A stretch of DNA of 51,798 nt from Chthoniobacterales bacterium (GTDB lineage Bacteria; Verrucomicrobiota; Verrucomicrobiia; Chthoniobacterales; UBA10450), in NCBI GenBank assembly GCA_025934755.1, contig JAICWQ010000003.1, positions 1-51,798 on the forward strand. The letters run 5' to 3'. The notes under the pieces were generated by a model. It made no database searches, had not been told where the DNA came from, and saw only the letters and a program-made list of their open reading frames with translations. Numbering within the stretch: position 1 is the stretch's first letter; each line of letters opens with the position of its first letter. A program made the position numbers and the translations under genes. Positions 1-9,246 of the stretch are shown here, piece by piece.

Positions 1-27
1 CGGATGACCTCGACTTTGTCATTGCAA

Positions 28-77
28 GGTAGCGGCGGTTCACCGAGCCGCCATCGGGCGATTGAGGGCAATCGCCC
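28..77 (+). repeat. Composite intergenic repeat, copy A
   Basis: A 19-base block GGTAGCGGCGGTTCACCGA (28-46) is followed after 9 bases by a perfect hairpin, with arms GGGCGATTG (56-64) and CAATCGCCC (69-77) and loop AGGG. The same block-plus-hairpin architecture occurs inverted at 32099-32140. The identical hairpin recurs at 9225-9246 and a variant at 4143-4164. This is a dispersed family, seen directly in the sequence; its function is unknown. Confidence 0.85.
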
Positions 78-137
78 CTACCTGCCGCCGTCACGCAAAT
101 CACGCGCACGCTCGCTTGAACGCAATCACGCGGCGGT

Positions 138-176
138 GAGGTCCCTCGTCCCGCGAAGCGGGATTCGGAATGACAG
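138..176 (+). repeat. Dispersed repeat half with GAGGTCCCTC and GGAATGACA ends
   Basis: GAGGTCCCTC (138-147) is followed by a small hairpin (CCCGC, GAA, GCGGG at 150-162) and ends in GGAATGACAG (167-176), 15 bases before the pheT start. The same end sequences form the arms of the larger inverted repeat at 9101-9209, and a related piece lies at 32211-32240. Confidence 0.7.
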
Positions 177-191
177 AGATTTTTTTGCCTT

Positions 192-2540
192 ATGAAATTC
201 TCCGTCAATTGGCTCCGTGAATTTGTCGAGCTTCCGAAAAATCCGGAAGAGATCGCCGATTTACTGACGCGGGCCGGCGTTGAGACCGCAAACATCGAAA
301 CCCGCGGCGCGAAAATCGACAAGGTCATCGTTTCGCAGATCATCGCGACCGCGCGTCACCCGAATGCGGATCGTTTAAGCGTTTGCGAAGTGGAAGACGG
401 GAGCGGCGTGAAACGCCAAATCGTCTGCGGCGCCACGAATTATAAAGTCAGCGACAAGGTTCCGCTGGCGCTGCCGGGCGCGAAGTTGCCGAACGGAACT
501 GAGATCCGAAAAAGCAAACTCCGCGGCGTCGAAAGCCAAGGAATGCTTTGCAGCGCGATTGAGCTCGGTCTCGGCTCGGACGCGGCCGGTCTTCTGATTT
601 CATCGCCAGAAGCGAAGATCGGCGCTCCGATTTCTGAATTGTTCCCGACCGACGCGATTCTCAATGTGGAGATCACACCGAACCGCGGCGATTTGCTTAG
701 CCATTTCGGGTTGGCCCGCGAAATCGCCGCGCTCACCAATAAAAAAATTGTAGGGCAAGCGCATCGCTTGCCGTCCGAAAAGAAGGCAGGCGGAGCGCCC
801 GCCCTGCAAAAGAAAGGCGTCACGATCTCCTCAACGCGTGAATGCCCGTTTTTCTCCGCGCGCAAGATCGACGGTGTAAAAGTCGGCCCAAGTCCCCAAT
901 GGTTGCGCGCTAAAATCGAGAGCGTTGGGGTCCGCTCGATCAACAACATCGTCGACATCTCGAACTTCGTGATGCTGGAGCTCGGACAACCGACCCACGC
1001 TTTCGACGCTGACAAACTGAACGGCGCGATCAACGTCCGGCTCGCCCATGTCGGTGAAAAATTTCTCGCCCTCGACGGAAAGACCTACTCTCTCAAGCCG
1101 GACAATTGTGTCGTCGCTGATCAACAACGCGCTGTTGGAATCGGCGGAGTGATGGGCGGCGAAGAGACCGGCGTCACCGAATCGACCAGGAATGTCTTAC
1201 TCGAAGCGGCCTACTTTCTGCCGGCCAGCGTTCGCAAAACCGCGCGAGAGTTAAATCTTCCGAGCGATGCAAGCTACCGATTCGAGCGCGGAATCGACCC
1301 GGACATGATTGTTCGTGCCTCGCACCGGGCGGCTGAATTGATTCGGGAGATCGCCGGCGGAACGCCGGCAAAAGAAGTCAATGTCGCGGGCGATCTGCCG
1401 TCGGATCCGCCGGACGTTTCCTTGAGCTACGAAAAATGCGACCGGGTTGTCGGCATCGCAATCAAACCAAAGCAAGTCGACGAAATTTTAACGCACTTTG
1501 GCCTGAAGAAAACGAGCGCGGCCAAGACGATGAAATGGAAAATCCCCAGTTATCGCCGCGACCTTCAACGCGATGTGGATTTGATCGAAGAAGTCGTGCG
1601 CGCTTACGGCGCGGAAAAGATTCCGGGAACGGACCGAAGCCGTTTCACACCGTCGAGTGAAGCCGATCGGGCACACGATTTGGAATCTCGGATGCGGGAA
1701 CGGCTTGTCGCCCGCGGACTCTTCGAGGCGCGCACGTCGAAGCTGATTCCGAGAAGCGTCTCTGCCTTCAGTGAAGGCGCTGTCGCCTTAAAAAATCCAC
1801 TGAGTGAAGATCACGTCGCCCTCCGCCCAAGTTTAATCGGCGGTTTGCTGGGTGTGCTGGAACGGAACGTCAACGCCGGCGCCGACAGCGTCGCGATTTT
1901 TGAAATCGGACGCGCCTTTATTCCGCCCGCCGGAAAAGAAGAACGACATCTCGCGGCCATGCTTTGGGGAAAAGTAGACCCCAAACCAAACTGGCGAACC
2001 CAGGCCAGGCGCGGACTCGATTTATTCGACCTTCGAGGCGCGCTCGAAGCGGTCGTTCCCAATTTGTCGTTCCGGCCGGCAAAATTTCCGGACTTCGCTC
2101 TGGCGGTTGAGGTTTATTCCGGCGAACGCAAGATCGGTTTCGCCGGCCAAATCGCATCTGCGCAATCGACCGCCCCAAGCCCGGTGTTGGCCGCTGAGTT
2201 GCACGCCGATCTCCTTTTCGCGGACGGTGGATCAACCGGAAAGTTTCGGGAGCTTGATCGATTTCCGTCAATCACCCGCGACATTGCGATGATTGTTCCG
2301 GAAGAAATTTCCCACGCGACGATTTTGAGCGCAGTGGAGAACCCGAAAGAACCTTTGCTGGAACGTGCGGTGTTGTTCGATTTGTTCACGGAACAAGTCG
2401 GCGCGGAAAAAAAGTCGCTCGCATATCGATTGACATACCGAGACCGGAGTCGCACACTGACGAACGAGGAAGTGAACGCGGCGCACGCGAAAATTCGCGA
2501 GCGATTGCGGGACGACCTCAGCGCAGAATTGCGCGAATAG
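192..2540 (+). CDS. pheT: Phenylalanine-tRNA ligase beta subunit
   Basis: This is the beta chain of the alpha2-beta2 cytoplasmic enzyme that charges tRNA-Phe. The alpha subunit gene pheS is probably just upstream, outside the window. The 782 residues match the usual bacterial length of about 790. The order is: start MKFSVNWLREFV, tRNA-binding OB domain (about 40-150), B3/B4 editing domain (about 210-400) with the motif ELGQPTHAFD, B5 domain (about 405-480), core synthetase-like domain, and a C-terminal ferredoxin-like anticodon-binding domain ending near RLTYRDRSRTLT. Between the N-terminal region and B3/B4, residues 187-205 (VGQAHRLPS... then AGGAPAL) are encoded by two back-to-back hairpins of intergenic-repeat type (see the separate entry). 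The start follows repeat DNA and no promoter was recognised in the window, consistent with co-transcription from upstream. Confidence 0.97.
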   Translation: MKFSVNWLREFVELPKNPEEIADLLTRAGVETANIETRGAKIDKVIVSQIIATARHPNADRLSVCEVEDGSGVKRQIVCGATNYKVSDKVPLALPGAKLPNGTEIRKSKLRGVESQGMLCSAIELGLGSDAAGLLISSPEAKIGAPISELFPTDAILNVEITPNRGDLLSHFGLAREIAALTNKKIVGQAHRLPSEKKAGGAPALQKKGVTISSTRECPFFSARKIDGVKVGPSPQWLRAKIESVGVRSINNIVDISNFVMLELGQPTHAFDADKLNGAINVRLAHVGEKFLALDGKTYSLKPDNCVVADQQRAVGIGGVMGGEETGVTESTRNVLLEAAYFLPASVRKTARELNLPSDASYRFERGIDPDMIVRASHRAAELIREIAGGTPAKEVNVAGDLPSDPPDVSLSYEKCDRVVGIAIKPKQVDEILTHFGLKKTSAAKTMKWKIPSYRRDLQRDVDLIEEVVRAYGAEKIPGTDRSRFTPSSEADRAHDLESRMRERLVARGLFEARTSKLIPRSVSAFSEGAVALKNPLSEDHVALRPSLIGGLLGVLERNVNAGADSVAIFEIGRAFIPPAGKEERHLAAMLWGKVDPKPNWRTQARRGLDLFDLRGALEAVVPNLSFRPAKFPDFALAVEVYSGERKIGFAGQIASAQSTAPSPVLAAELHADLLFADGGSTGKFRELDRFPSITRDIAMIVPEEISHATILSAVENPKEPLLERAVLFDLFTEQVGAEKKSLAYRLTYRDRSRTLTNEEVNAAHAKIRERLRDDLSAELRE
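750..807 (+). repeat. In-frame palindromic repeat inside pheT
   Basis: Two hairpins lie in the coding sequence: GGCAAGCG (754-761) with CGCTTGCC (765-772), and GCAGGCGG (786-793) with CCGCCCTGC (799-807, one bulged base). They encode residues 187-205, in a linker that differs in sequence between pheT homologues. The reading frame stays open. Confidence 0.7.
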
Positions 2541-2647
2541 TTCTTTGACTTGAGAGCCGCTCATTGAGGGTTGGGCAGGAAACCAGTGCTTTCCGTTCAA
2601 CTCTCAGTCAGCGGCTTTCGAACTCCGAATGCTTTCGCGAGTTTAAT

Positions 2648-2835
2648 AAATTTACCCTGCGATGTTCGCGATTAAGGCGAAGTCCCCGAACCGATAGTTG
2701 ATGAACAAAGGAGGCTTGGTGGTTGCGGAAAATGGCACGCCTTTATTGGAAGTCAGCTTCCGCAGCGACGGTCATCCGCCCTTTATTATAAGGGAACGGG
2801 AGATTCACCTGAACGGCACCAGCGGGGTGAAATTT
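2648..2835 (+). ncRNA. ssrS: 6S RNA
   Basis: 6S RNA mimics an open promoter and binds the housekeeping RNA polymerase holoenzyme. The 188-nt span matches the E. coli length of 184. Directly visible matches to the E. coli molecule are GATGTTCGC (2661-2669), AGTCCCC followed by GA, one base and CCGATA on the 5' side, and ATTCACCT-GAAC on the 3' side, in the same order and spacing. The ends pair as a closing stem, AAATTTACCCTGC (2648-2660) with GCGGGGTGAAATTT (2822-2835). A terminal hairpin GGAAG/CTTCC sits at 2748-2761. A strong intrinsic terminator follows at once. The gene lies between pheT and carA. Exact ends are estimates. Covariance-model confirmation was not possible here. Confidence 0.9.
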
Positions 2836-2869
2836 AAAAACCCGAACCGGCAACTCGGTTCGGGTTTTT
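2836..2869 (+). terminator. Intrinsic terminator of the 6S RNA gene
   Basis: The perfect 14-bp stem AAAAACCCGAACCG (2836-2849) and CGGTTCGGGTTTTT (2856-2869) has a 6-base loop and a T run on its 3' side. It begins exactly where the closing stem of the 6S RNA ends. With A and T runs on both sides it could work in both directions. Confidence 0.93.
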
Positions 2870-2891
2870 CGTTATTCGTTGAATCGTGATT

Positions 2892-2924
2892 CGTTACATC
2901 GGCAGATCGAATCTCGAATTACGA
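2892..2924 (+). repeat. Dispersed spacer repeat (CGTTACATCGG family)
   Basis: CGTTACATCGG followed by GAATCTCGAATTACGA lies between the 6S terminator and carA. The same two blocks in the same order occur at 9983-10023, between the glycosyltransferase and isoaspartyl peptidase genes. Confidence 0.7.
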
Positions 2925-2975
2925 TTTTCGTTTCTCGATTTGAAATTCGTTCGATAACATCGACAATCACCCGCG

Positions 2976-4118
2976 ATGCGCGCCCTCCTCGCTCTCGAAG
3001 ACGGAAAATTTTTCGAGGGCGAATCATTTGGCGCCGCCGGGACACGGGTCGGCGAGATTTGCTTCAACACCGCGATGACCGGCTATCAGGAAGTCCTGAC
3101 CGATCCTTCCTATCGCGGGCAGATCGTAACCATGACCTATCCGTTGATCGGCAATTACGGAATCAACTCGCTCGACCAGGAAAGCCACGAACCTCACGTG
3201 CGTGGATTTGTGATCGAGGAGTTGAGTGAAGCGCCCAGCAACTGGCGCTCGGAGATGTCGCTCGATGATTACTTGAAGAAGTACGATATCCCCGGCATTC
3301 AAGGAATCGACACCCGCGCTCTCACCCGGCATCTGCGGACGCGCGGCGCGATGAAGGCGTGTCTCACGACTGAACAAATGTCGATCGCACAAGCGGTCCA
3401 GCGCGCGGCTGAAGGCGAAGGCGTGATCGGGATGGATTACGTTAAAGAAGTTTCGACACCAAAAATTTACCAATGGGACCCGGAGGATAAACTGAGCCGG
3501 CCGTGGTCGATCCAAAATGGCAACGGGGATAACAAACCGAAGTTGCCGCCGATCCGATTTCGCGTTGTCGCGTACGATTATGGGATCAAACAAAACATTT
3601 TGCGGCTGCTGAGACAGAAAGGTTTCGGCGTGACGGTGGTGCCGGCATCAACCACCGCGGAACAGGCGCTTGCCCAAAATCCCGATGGAATTTTTCTCTC
3701 GAACGGCCCGGGAGATCCAGCTGCTTTGCCTTACGCTCACCAAACCCTTCGAGACTTGATGGGCAAGAAACCCATCTTCGGAATTTGCCTGGGTCATCAG
3801 ATTCTCGCTTTCGCGTTTGGGGGATCGACCTTCAAATTAAAGTTCGGACACCGGGGCGCGAACCAACCGGTGAAAGATTTAAAAAGCGGCAAGGTCGCCA
3901 TCACCGCGCAAAACCACGGTTTCGCGGTGGATCCGCAATCGCTTCCGACAAATGTCGAAGTCAGTCACATCAATTTGAACGATAACACCGTAGAAGGAAT
4001 GCGACACAAAGAGTTGCCAATCTTCAGCGTGCAATATCATCCCGAAGCCGCGCCCGGCCCGCACGACGCGTCTTACTTTTTCTCGCAGTTCGCCGAGTTG
4101 ATCGAGAAGAAAGGGTAG
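2976..4118 (+). CDS. carA: Carbamoyl-phosphate synthase small (glutaminase) subunit
   Basis: Releases ammonia from glutamine and passes it to the large subunit CarB for carbamoyl phosphate, the precursor of arginine and pyrimidines. The 380 residues match the family length. The N-terminal CPSase small-chain domain (about 1-150) contains [10 protein letters not shown]. The C-terminal class I glutamine amidotransferase domain (about 195-375) has the catalytic triad Cys271 in GICLGHQ, His355 and Glu357 in QYHPEA. Residues 168-192 are a Lys/Asn-rich linker between the domains. No carB is adjacent, so the two subunits are encoded apart. A GC-rich hairpin starts at the stop codon. Confidence 0.97.
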   Translation: MRALLALEDGKFFEGESFGAAGTRVGEICFNTAMTGYQEVLTDPSYRGQIVTMTYPLIGNYGINSLDQESHEPHVRGFVIEELSEAPSNWRSEMSLDDYLKKYDIPGIQGIDTRALTRHLRTRGAMKACLTTEQMSIAQAVQRAAEGEGVIGMDYVKEVSTPKIYQWDPEDKLSRPWSIQNGNGDNKPKLPPIRFRVVAYDYGIKQNILRLLRQKGFGVTVVPASTTAEQALAQNPDGIFLSNGPGDPAALPYAHQTLRDLMGKKPIFGICLGHQILAFAFGGSTFKLKFGHRGANQPVKDLKSGKVAITAQNHGFAVDPQSLPTNVEVSHINLNDNTVEGMRHKELPIFSVQYHPEAAPGPHDASYFFSQFAELIEKKG

Positions 4119-4164
4119 GGGCCGTCGCCCCTGACGGCCCGAGGGCGATTAAGGACAATCGCCC
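4119..4164 (+). repeat. Two tandem hairpins after carA
   Basis: GGGCCGTC (4119-4126) pairs with GACGGCCC (4133-4140). GGGCGATT (4143-4150) pairs with AATCGCCC (4157-4164). The second is a variant of the hairpin at 56-77 and 9225-9246. There is no T run, so these look like repeats and not a classic terminator, although they may stabilise or end the carA transcript. Confidence 0.75.
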
Positions 4165-4206
4165 CTATCAGTTTGACGTCGAAACAAATCTCTCAAAGTT
4201 TCCAAC

Positions 4207-4608
4207 ATGTTTAACTCAACCCGGCTCAAAAATTTCAGGACTGTCTTCTCCGTTATTGTCATTGCTTCATTTGCCATCGCCCCTCTGGCCCTGGCCCACG
4301 ACGAAAAGGACAAGTCAGACGCAGCTGGCGATAAGACCGTGACCGGCGAGGTCGTCGACATGATGTGTTATGTCGATCACAACGCGATGGGTGAGAGTCA
4401 CGGCCAATCCTGCGGAGCCAAGTGCATTAAAAATGGCGGTCCCGTTGGAATTGTCGAGAACGGCAAAGCGTATCTGGTGGTTGGCGAACACAAGCCGATC
4501 AACGACGAGCTGGCGGATTCCTGCGGCAAAACGATTACCCTCAAAGGTAAACTGGCCGAACGCGGCGGCGTCGCATTGCTGGAGAACGCCGAGATCGTTA
4601 AGAAATAA
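4207..4608 (+). CDS. Secreted Cys/His-containing protein of unknown function
   Basis: The 133-residue protein has a clear signal peptide (hydrophobic stretch about 14-30, cleavage near LALA-HDE), so the mature protein is exported. The mature part carries the pattern Cys54, His58, His65, Cys69, Cys73 and a later Cys106 (CYVDHNA, then SHGQSCGAKC). This arrangement could bind a metal or form disulfides. The rest looks like a small beta-rich fold (EVVDMMC, AYLVVGEHKPI, TITLKGKLAERGG). I cannot name a family with certainty. It is flanked by carA on the same strand, at a distance, and by lhr converging from the right. Confidence 0.75.
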   Translation: MFNSTRLKNFRTVFSVIVIASFAIAPLALAHDEKDKSDAAGDKTVTGEVVDMMCYVDHNAMGESHGQSCGAKCIKNGGPVGIVENGKAYLVVGEHKPINDELADSCGKTITLKGKLAERGGVALLENAEIVKK

Positions 4609-4616
4609 CGGTGTGC

Positions 4617-4635
4617 CATCGGCTTACAGCCGATG
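4617..4635 (+). repeat. Hairpin between converging genes
   Basis: CATCGGCT (4617-4624), loop TAC, AGCCGATG (4628-4635). It lies just after the stop of the plus-strand gene ending at 4608 and before the lhr stop. There is no T run on either side. Confidence 0.7.
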
Positions 4636-4661
4636 ATCATTGGCAAGATGCCAACGCCACG

Positions 4662-7600
4662 TCACTTATAATACGGCCGAAGCGACGGCCGGAGTTTGCC
4701 GACTCGCAGAGCGGCATCCATCTCTGAGTCCGAAACGGAATTGTCCGCGAGGCGGCGGACGTCCCGTCCTTCAAGCGCGCCAACCGGCAAACCATTGCAA
4801 AACAGAACGCGATTGGTGGTGAAGGCCGCGATTCGCGGCCCGGGCGTGAGAATTCCCTGCAAGTTGAGTGGATCGGCTGCGCTCAGAGTAATGAGTTGGT
4901 AACTCGCGCCGGATTTTCTGATCGACCGCAACAGACCAATGGCTTCCGGCAACGCGAACTGTTCACCGCTGACACCCGCGATGAAATAACCGCCGCGAAT
5001 TTCCCCGCGCGCTTCCAGTCGCCGATAAAATCGCCCGAGCTCATACCAAGTCACACTCAAGCTCTCGCGCTCGAGCAGCCGTCGAAAGACCACGCCGTAA
5101 CGGCGCAACAAGACCCGGGCGTACGTCTCAACCGCGGCGTCACGACGAGTTGAATCCGCACCGTTCAGTTGAGCGACGCTTTCCTTTCGAATCAGAGACC
5201 AGCGACCGGCGAACTCAATGCTGGCCAGGTTCGCTTTGCGCCGCCGTTTCCCTTCATTGCGGCCGAGGGTTGGTCGCTTGTTCGATGGAACGAGTAAGGC
5301 GCGCAGACCGTCAAAGCTGTCGCATGTCACAAAACCGAGCGCGGCAAGTTCCGAAAGAGCTTCTTCGACCTGCGAAGGAAGCAAACCGGTTCGCTGGATG
5401 AGTTCAGCGAAAAACAACGCGCCGTCGTTGGCGAGTGACTCTCGGACAGTTTGCGCCGCCGTAGAAAGTTCGACGACGGATTTAGTGGACGCGAGAGCAA
5501 GCCAGTCTTCGAGATTTTCCCGCTGGTACAACGCGATGGGACTCGTGCGCAACGGCGCTGTCGCGCGCGCGTTCGGATGTTCCGGTGAACTCAAACGCGC
5601 CCAACCGACACGTCCGGAAAAGCAAAGTCGATCCAGCCATTCCGGATCGTAATCGGAGACGCGCGCGCTGAGCACGGCCGATTCCCACGAAGCCAGCGGG
5701 AGTTCGCAGCCGTCCAGTTGTTCCAGGATCGATTGCAGACCTTCCGGCCCTTCGACCCGGTGTTCGCCATCAATACGTTGCCAGGCAAAGAGAAACCGGT
5801 AGAAATCCTGCGCCGAAACCGGCTGAATTTCTGCACGCAGCCGGTCGATCGTCAGCCTATGAATTCGCGCGAGGAGGCGGCGATCACACCATTCCTGTTC
5901 GGTTGCGTTCGGGTGAAATTTCCCGCGCAGAACAAAACCTTCGCTTTCGAGTCCGAGGAGTCCGGTCTCAACTTCAGTCGGCGAAAGACCCAGAATGTTT
6001 TGCAGTCGAGTTGCGGCGACGGGCCCCGAAACTTCCATTCGACCGCGCAACAATTCTCGAATTGCGCCCGAGCGCTCCCAAGTCTGGCCTTCAGCCGATT
6101 CGGGCGGCAGAATTCGAGGATTGATCGCGGCGTCCGGATAAATTGTTTTCAACATCGGCAACCGCTCAGCCGTGACCCAAAATTCCTTATCGGCCACGCG
6201 GAGCTGCGTCACCCGACCCGTCGCGATAAGCTCGCTCAGCAATTGGTCCGCCCGAGCGGCGCTGGGTTCGCGCTGGAGAGTGCGTTGTACTTCATCAGAG
6301 GTCATCACAGCCAATAGCATCAGGCCATCGTGCAATTCGTCGGCATTGGTCGCTTCCGGCCAGGCCTCCTTCTCCACTTTTTCGATCGCGGCCGAATCGA
6401 GAATTCCAAGACCGTCGCCATTATTTCTCTCGGAGGCGCGCCGTGTATAAACTGCCTGGGTCCGGCGTTCTTCAAGCGGTGCGTTGTCGAGAAAGGCGTA
6501 GGGACGGGCATTCAAAATTTCCGATGCCAACGGAGACGGCTCGGGCAAATCTCTGGCGACGCAACGGGTTTCGCCGCTCTCAATCTTGCGCAGCACATGT
6601 TCGAGACCGTCGATGTCCATCGCTTCGGTCAGGCAGTCGCCGATTGTTTGATTGACCAATGGGTGATCGGGAATCTCGCGGTCGCCCACGATGTGTTCGA
6701 GACAGGCCAGCTGGTCCGGAAAAACTGCGGCGAGCAGATTCTCCGATTCCATTCGCTGCAAAGGCGCGGCGAGTTTCGATCCGCCACGAAATCGAGGGAC
6801 AGCAAGCGATCGCGTCGCGTTCCACCGCCACCGAATCGTGAACATGGGCGCGTCCAACAAGGCCTGGATCAACAGATCGCGAACCGTTTTCGAATTCAGA
6901 TAACGAAAAACTTCGTCGAGCGGAAATGAATGCTGCGTCCCGAGTGAGATCACGATCGAATCATCCGTTGCCGCGGCCTGCAACTCGAAGTTAAAGGATC
7001 GACAAAAACGTTTTCGAAGCGCGAGACCCCAGGCGCGATTGATTCGATTTCCAAACGGCGAATGCAAAACAAGCTGCATCCCGCCCGACTCGTCGAAGAA
7101 GCGCTCCATGACGAGGGTTCGCTGAGATGGAATTGCCCCAAGCGTACGATAAGTGTCGGCGTAGTAATCGGCGACCTGTTGCGCGGCTTCAGCTGGTAAT
7201 CCAATCTCGCGAATAAGCCACTGGCAGAGGCTGGTGGTAGCGACATCGCGCTGCGATGTCCGGTCGCCGCGGCGCGACGACCCGACTAAGATTTGCTCGA
7301 TCTCGATCCGCAGATTCGAAACGGCGTCGGAAAGCTCGGCGGTTCGCGCCGGCGCTTCGCCGAGCCAGAATGGAATTCCGGGCGGCTGACCTTTCGCATC
7401 CTCGACCCGGACCACTCCCGAGTTGACCCGCACAATCTTCCAGGAAGCGTTTCCGAGTTGAAAAATGTCACCGGCCAGGCTTTCGACTGCGAAATCTTCA
7501 TTCACCGTGCCGACGAATGTTTCGGACGGCTCCAGAATTACCCGGTAGTCCGCGTTGTCGGGAATTGCGCCACCCGAGGTGAGCGCGGTCAATCGCGCGC

Positions 7601-9056
7601 CGCGGCGACCACGCAACCGATGATTGATTGCGTCGTGATGAATGAGCGCCGAACGACGTCCACGTTTGGTGCTGAATCCTTCCGCAAGCATCTTCACCAC
7701 GCGGTCGAATTCCGCGCGAGCGAGGTTCCGGTACGGCCACCCTGCCCGCATCAATTCGAAAAGTTCGTTCTCGTCCCAATCCTCACTCGCGGTCGCGGCC
7801 ACCATTTGTTGGGCCAGAACGTCGAGCGGCTTTTCAGGAATTAGCAGCCGGTCCAATTCACCTCGACGAACCGAACGCAATAACGCCGCGCATTCGACCA
7901 ATTCGTCGCGACTTAACGGGAAGATTCGACCTTTCGGCAAACCCGCCCGCTTATGTTCGGCGCGGCCTACCCGTTGCAACAACGTCGCGATTGACCGGGT
8001 GGTCGCGAGCTGGCAAACCAGATCGACCGAACCAATGTCGATTCCAAGTTCGAGGGACGCGGTTGCGACGAGCGCCTTCAACTCCCCGCGCTTCAACCGA
8101 TCCTCCGCGTCCAGCCGTAATTTTGCCGACAAACTTCCATGGTGCGAAGTGACCGCGTCCGCTCCGAGAAGGTCGCTCAAATGATGGGTCACGCGCTCGG
8201 CCATTCGTCGCGTGTTCACAAAAACGAGAGTCGTTCGATGTTCCTGGATCAGCTCGGCGAGGCGGGAATAAACTTCCTCCCAGACTTCGTTCGACATCAC
8301 TGCTTCCAGCGGCGACTTCGGGACCTCAATCGCCAAATCAAGTTCGCGCTTATGACCGATATCGATGATCGCGCAATTCGGCGTTCCGTTTGTATCCACA
8401 TTCCCTGTTCCAACCAGGAAGCGCGCGACTTCCTCGATCGGTTTCTGAGTTGCAGAAAGTCCGATGCGTTGAAGCGGCTGCCTGGTCAGCGCCGCCAGCC
8501 GCTCGATGCTGAGCGCGAGATGCGCGCCGCGCCGATCGTCCACCACGGCGTGAATCTCGTCGAGAATGACGGTTCGCACTGTCTTCAACATTTTCCGGCC
8601 GGAGTCGGATGTGAGCAGGAGATAGAGCGACTCTGGCGTCGTGACCAAAATGTGCGGCGGCTTTTTGATCAGGGCCTGACGTTGCGCGGAAGTGGTATCA
8701 CCGGTGCGGACTTCGGCTCGAACATCCACATCGTGGCCTTCGTGTTTGAGTAAATCCCGAATTCCAGCGAGCGGTTCCTGCAAATTCTTTCGAATGTCAT
8801 TGCTAAGGGCTTTGAGCGGCGACACGTAAACGATCTGGGTTTCGTCGGGCAATCCTCCCTCGGCGCCTTCGCGGAACAGGAGATCGAGCGAAGCAAGAAA
8901 AGCCGCCAGCGTTTTCCCGGAACCGGTCGGAGCCGAAATCAGCACGTGCCGTCCGGACTGGATTTCGGGCCAGCCTCGAATCTGCGGCTCGGTTGGCGAT
9001 CCGAAAGTTTGTTCGAACCAACGCGCAACGGACGGATGAAATTGATGGGAAGGCAT
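4662..9056 (-). CDS. lhr: Lhr-type large ATP-dependent helicase
   Basis: A 1464-residue superfamily 2 helicase of the Lhr family. These are 3'-5' DNA or RNA-DNA translocases tied to DNA repair. Visible motifs are Walker A APTGSGKT (42-49), Walker B with DEIH (166-169), motif III SATQ, and the second RecA domain with [15 protein letters not shown] and QRVGRAEH. A winged-helix and beta-barrel Lhr core follows. The C-terminal extension of several hundred residues includes [16 protein letters not shown] and [12 protein letters not shown], as in the long bacterial Lhr proteins. The start is the ATG 180 bases before the next gene's stop. It stands alone, converging with the gene at 4207-4608. Confidence 0.94.
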   Translation of the reverse strand: MPSHQFHPSVARWFEQTFGSPTEPQIRGWPEIQSGRHVLISAPTGSGKTLAAFLASLDLLFREGAEGGLPDETQIVYVSPLKALSNDIRKNLQEPLAGIRDLLKHEGHDVDVRAEVRTGDTTSAQRQALIKKPPHILVTTPESLYLLLTSDSGRKMLKTVRTVILDEIHAVVDDRRGAHLALSIERLAALTRQPLQRIGLSATQKPIEEVARFLVGTGNVDTNGTPNCAIIDIGHKRELDLAIEVPKSPLEAVMSNEVWEEVYSRLAELIQEHRTTLVFVNTRRMAERVTHHLSDLLGADAVTSHHGSLSAKLRLDAEDRLKRGELKALVATASLELGIDIGSVDLVCQLATTRSIATLLQRVGRAEHKRAGLPKGRIFPLSRDELVECAALLRSVRRGELDRLLIPEKPLDVLAQQMVAATASEDWDENELFELMRAGWPYRNLARAEFDRVVKMLAEGFSTKRGRRSALIHHDAINHRLRGRRGARLTALTSGGAIPDNADYRVILEPSETFVGTVNEDFAVESLAGDIFQLGNASWKIVRVNSGVVRVEDAKGQPPGIPFWLGEAPARTAELSDAVSNLRIEIEQILVGSSRRGDRTSQRDVATTSLCQWLIREIGLPAEAAQQVADYYADTYRTLGAIPSQRTLVMERFFDESGGMQLVLHSPFGNRINRAWGLALRKRFCRSFNFELQAAATDDSIVISLGTQHSFPLDEVFRYLNSKTVRDLLIQALLDAPMFTIRWRWNATRSLAVPRFRGGSKLAAPLQRMESENLLAAVFPDQLACLEHIVGDREIPDHPLVNQTIGDCLTEAMDIDGLEHVLRKIESGETRCVARDLPEPSPLASEILNARPYAFLDNAPLEERRTQAVYTRRASERNNGDGLGILDSAAIEKVEKEAWPEATNADELHDGLMLLAVMTSDEVQRTLQREPSAARADQLLSELIATGRVTQLRVADKEFWVTAERLPMLKTIYPDAAINPRILPPESAEGQTWERSGAIRELLRGRMEVSGPVAATRLQNILGLSPTEVETGLLGLESEGFVLRGKFHPNATEQEWCDRRLLARIHRLTIDRLRAEIQPVSAQDFYRFLFAWQRIDGEHRVEGPEGLQSILEQLDGCELPLASWESAVLSARVSDYDPEWLDRLCFSGRVGWARLSSPEHPNARATAPLRTSPIALYQRENLEDWLALASTKSVVELSTAAQTVRESLANDGALFFAELIQRTGLLPSQVEEALSELAALGFVTCDSFDGLRALLVPSNKRPTLGRNEGKRRRKANLASIEFAGRWSLIRKESVAQLNGADSTRRDAAVETYARVLLRRYGVVFRRLLERESLSVTWYELGRFYRRLEARGEIRGGYFIAGVSGEQFALPEAIGLLRSIRKSGASYQLITLSAADPLNLQGILTPGPRIAAFTTNRVLFCNGLPVGALEGRDVRRLADNSVSDSEMDAALRVGKLRPSLRPYYK

Positions 9057-9100
9057 GTTGAAGAAAATCGGACCCTCAATTTATCCGCGGCACACTATTT

Positions 9101-9209
9101 GTCATTCCGAGCGGAGCGAGGAACCTCACAGTCGAAGGATTGATCACACAATGTACTATGCGTGATCCATCAGCTAATGGGAGGTCCCTCACCGCCGTTC
9201 GGGATGACC
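9101..9209. repeat. 109-bp imperfect inverted repeat, MITE-like
   Basis: The left arm begins GTCATTCCGAGCGGAGCGAG and runs to CCTC at 9127. The right arm (9181-9209) begins GAGGTCCCTC and ends CGGGATGACC, close to the reverse complement of the left. The centre holds a smaller palindrome, GATCACAC and GCGTGATC. No coding capacity was found. Single arms or fragments lie at 138-176 and 32211-32240, so this is a mobile-looking or REP-type family. Confidence 0.75.
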
Positions 9210-9224
9210 GCATAGCTGTTGCGC

Positions 9225-9246
9225 GGGCGATTGAGGGCAATCGCCC
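9225..9246 (-). repeat. GGGCGATTG hairpin at the glycosyltransferase stop
   Basis: Arms GGGCGATTG (9225-9233) and CAATCGCCC (9238-9246) with loop AGGG are identical to 56-77. The right arm ends in the stop codon of the glycosyltransferase gene. Confidence 0.85.

Noticed and set aside
2698-2889. 63-codon plus-strand frame
   Set aside because: It lies almost entirely inside the 6S RNA and its terminator, and the predicted protein has no family features.
9225-9246. Rho-independent terminator for the glycosyltransferase gene
   Set aside because: The hairpin lacks a T run and is identical to a copy at 56-77, so it is better read as a dispersed repeat.
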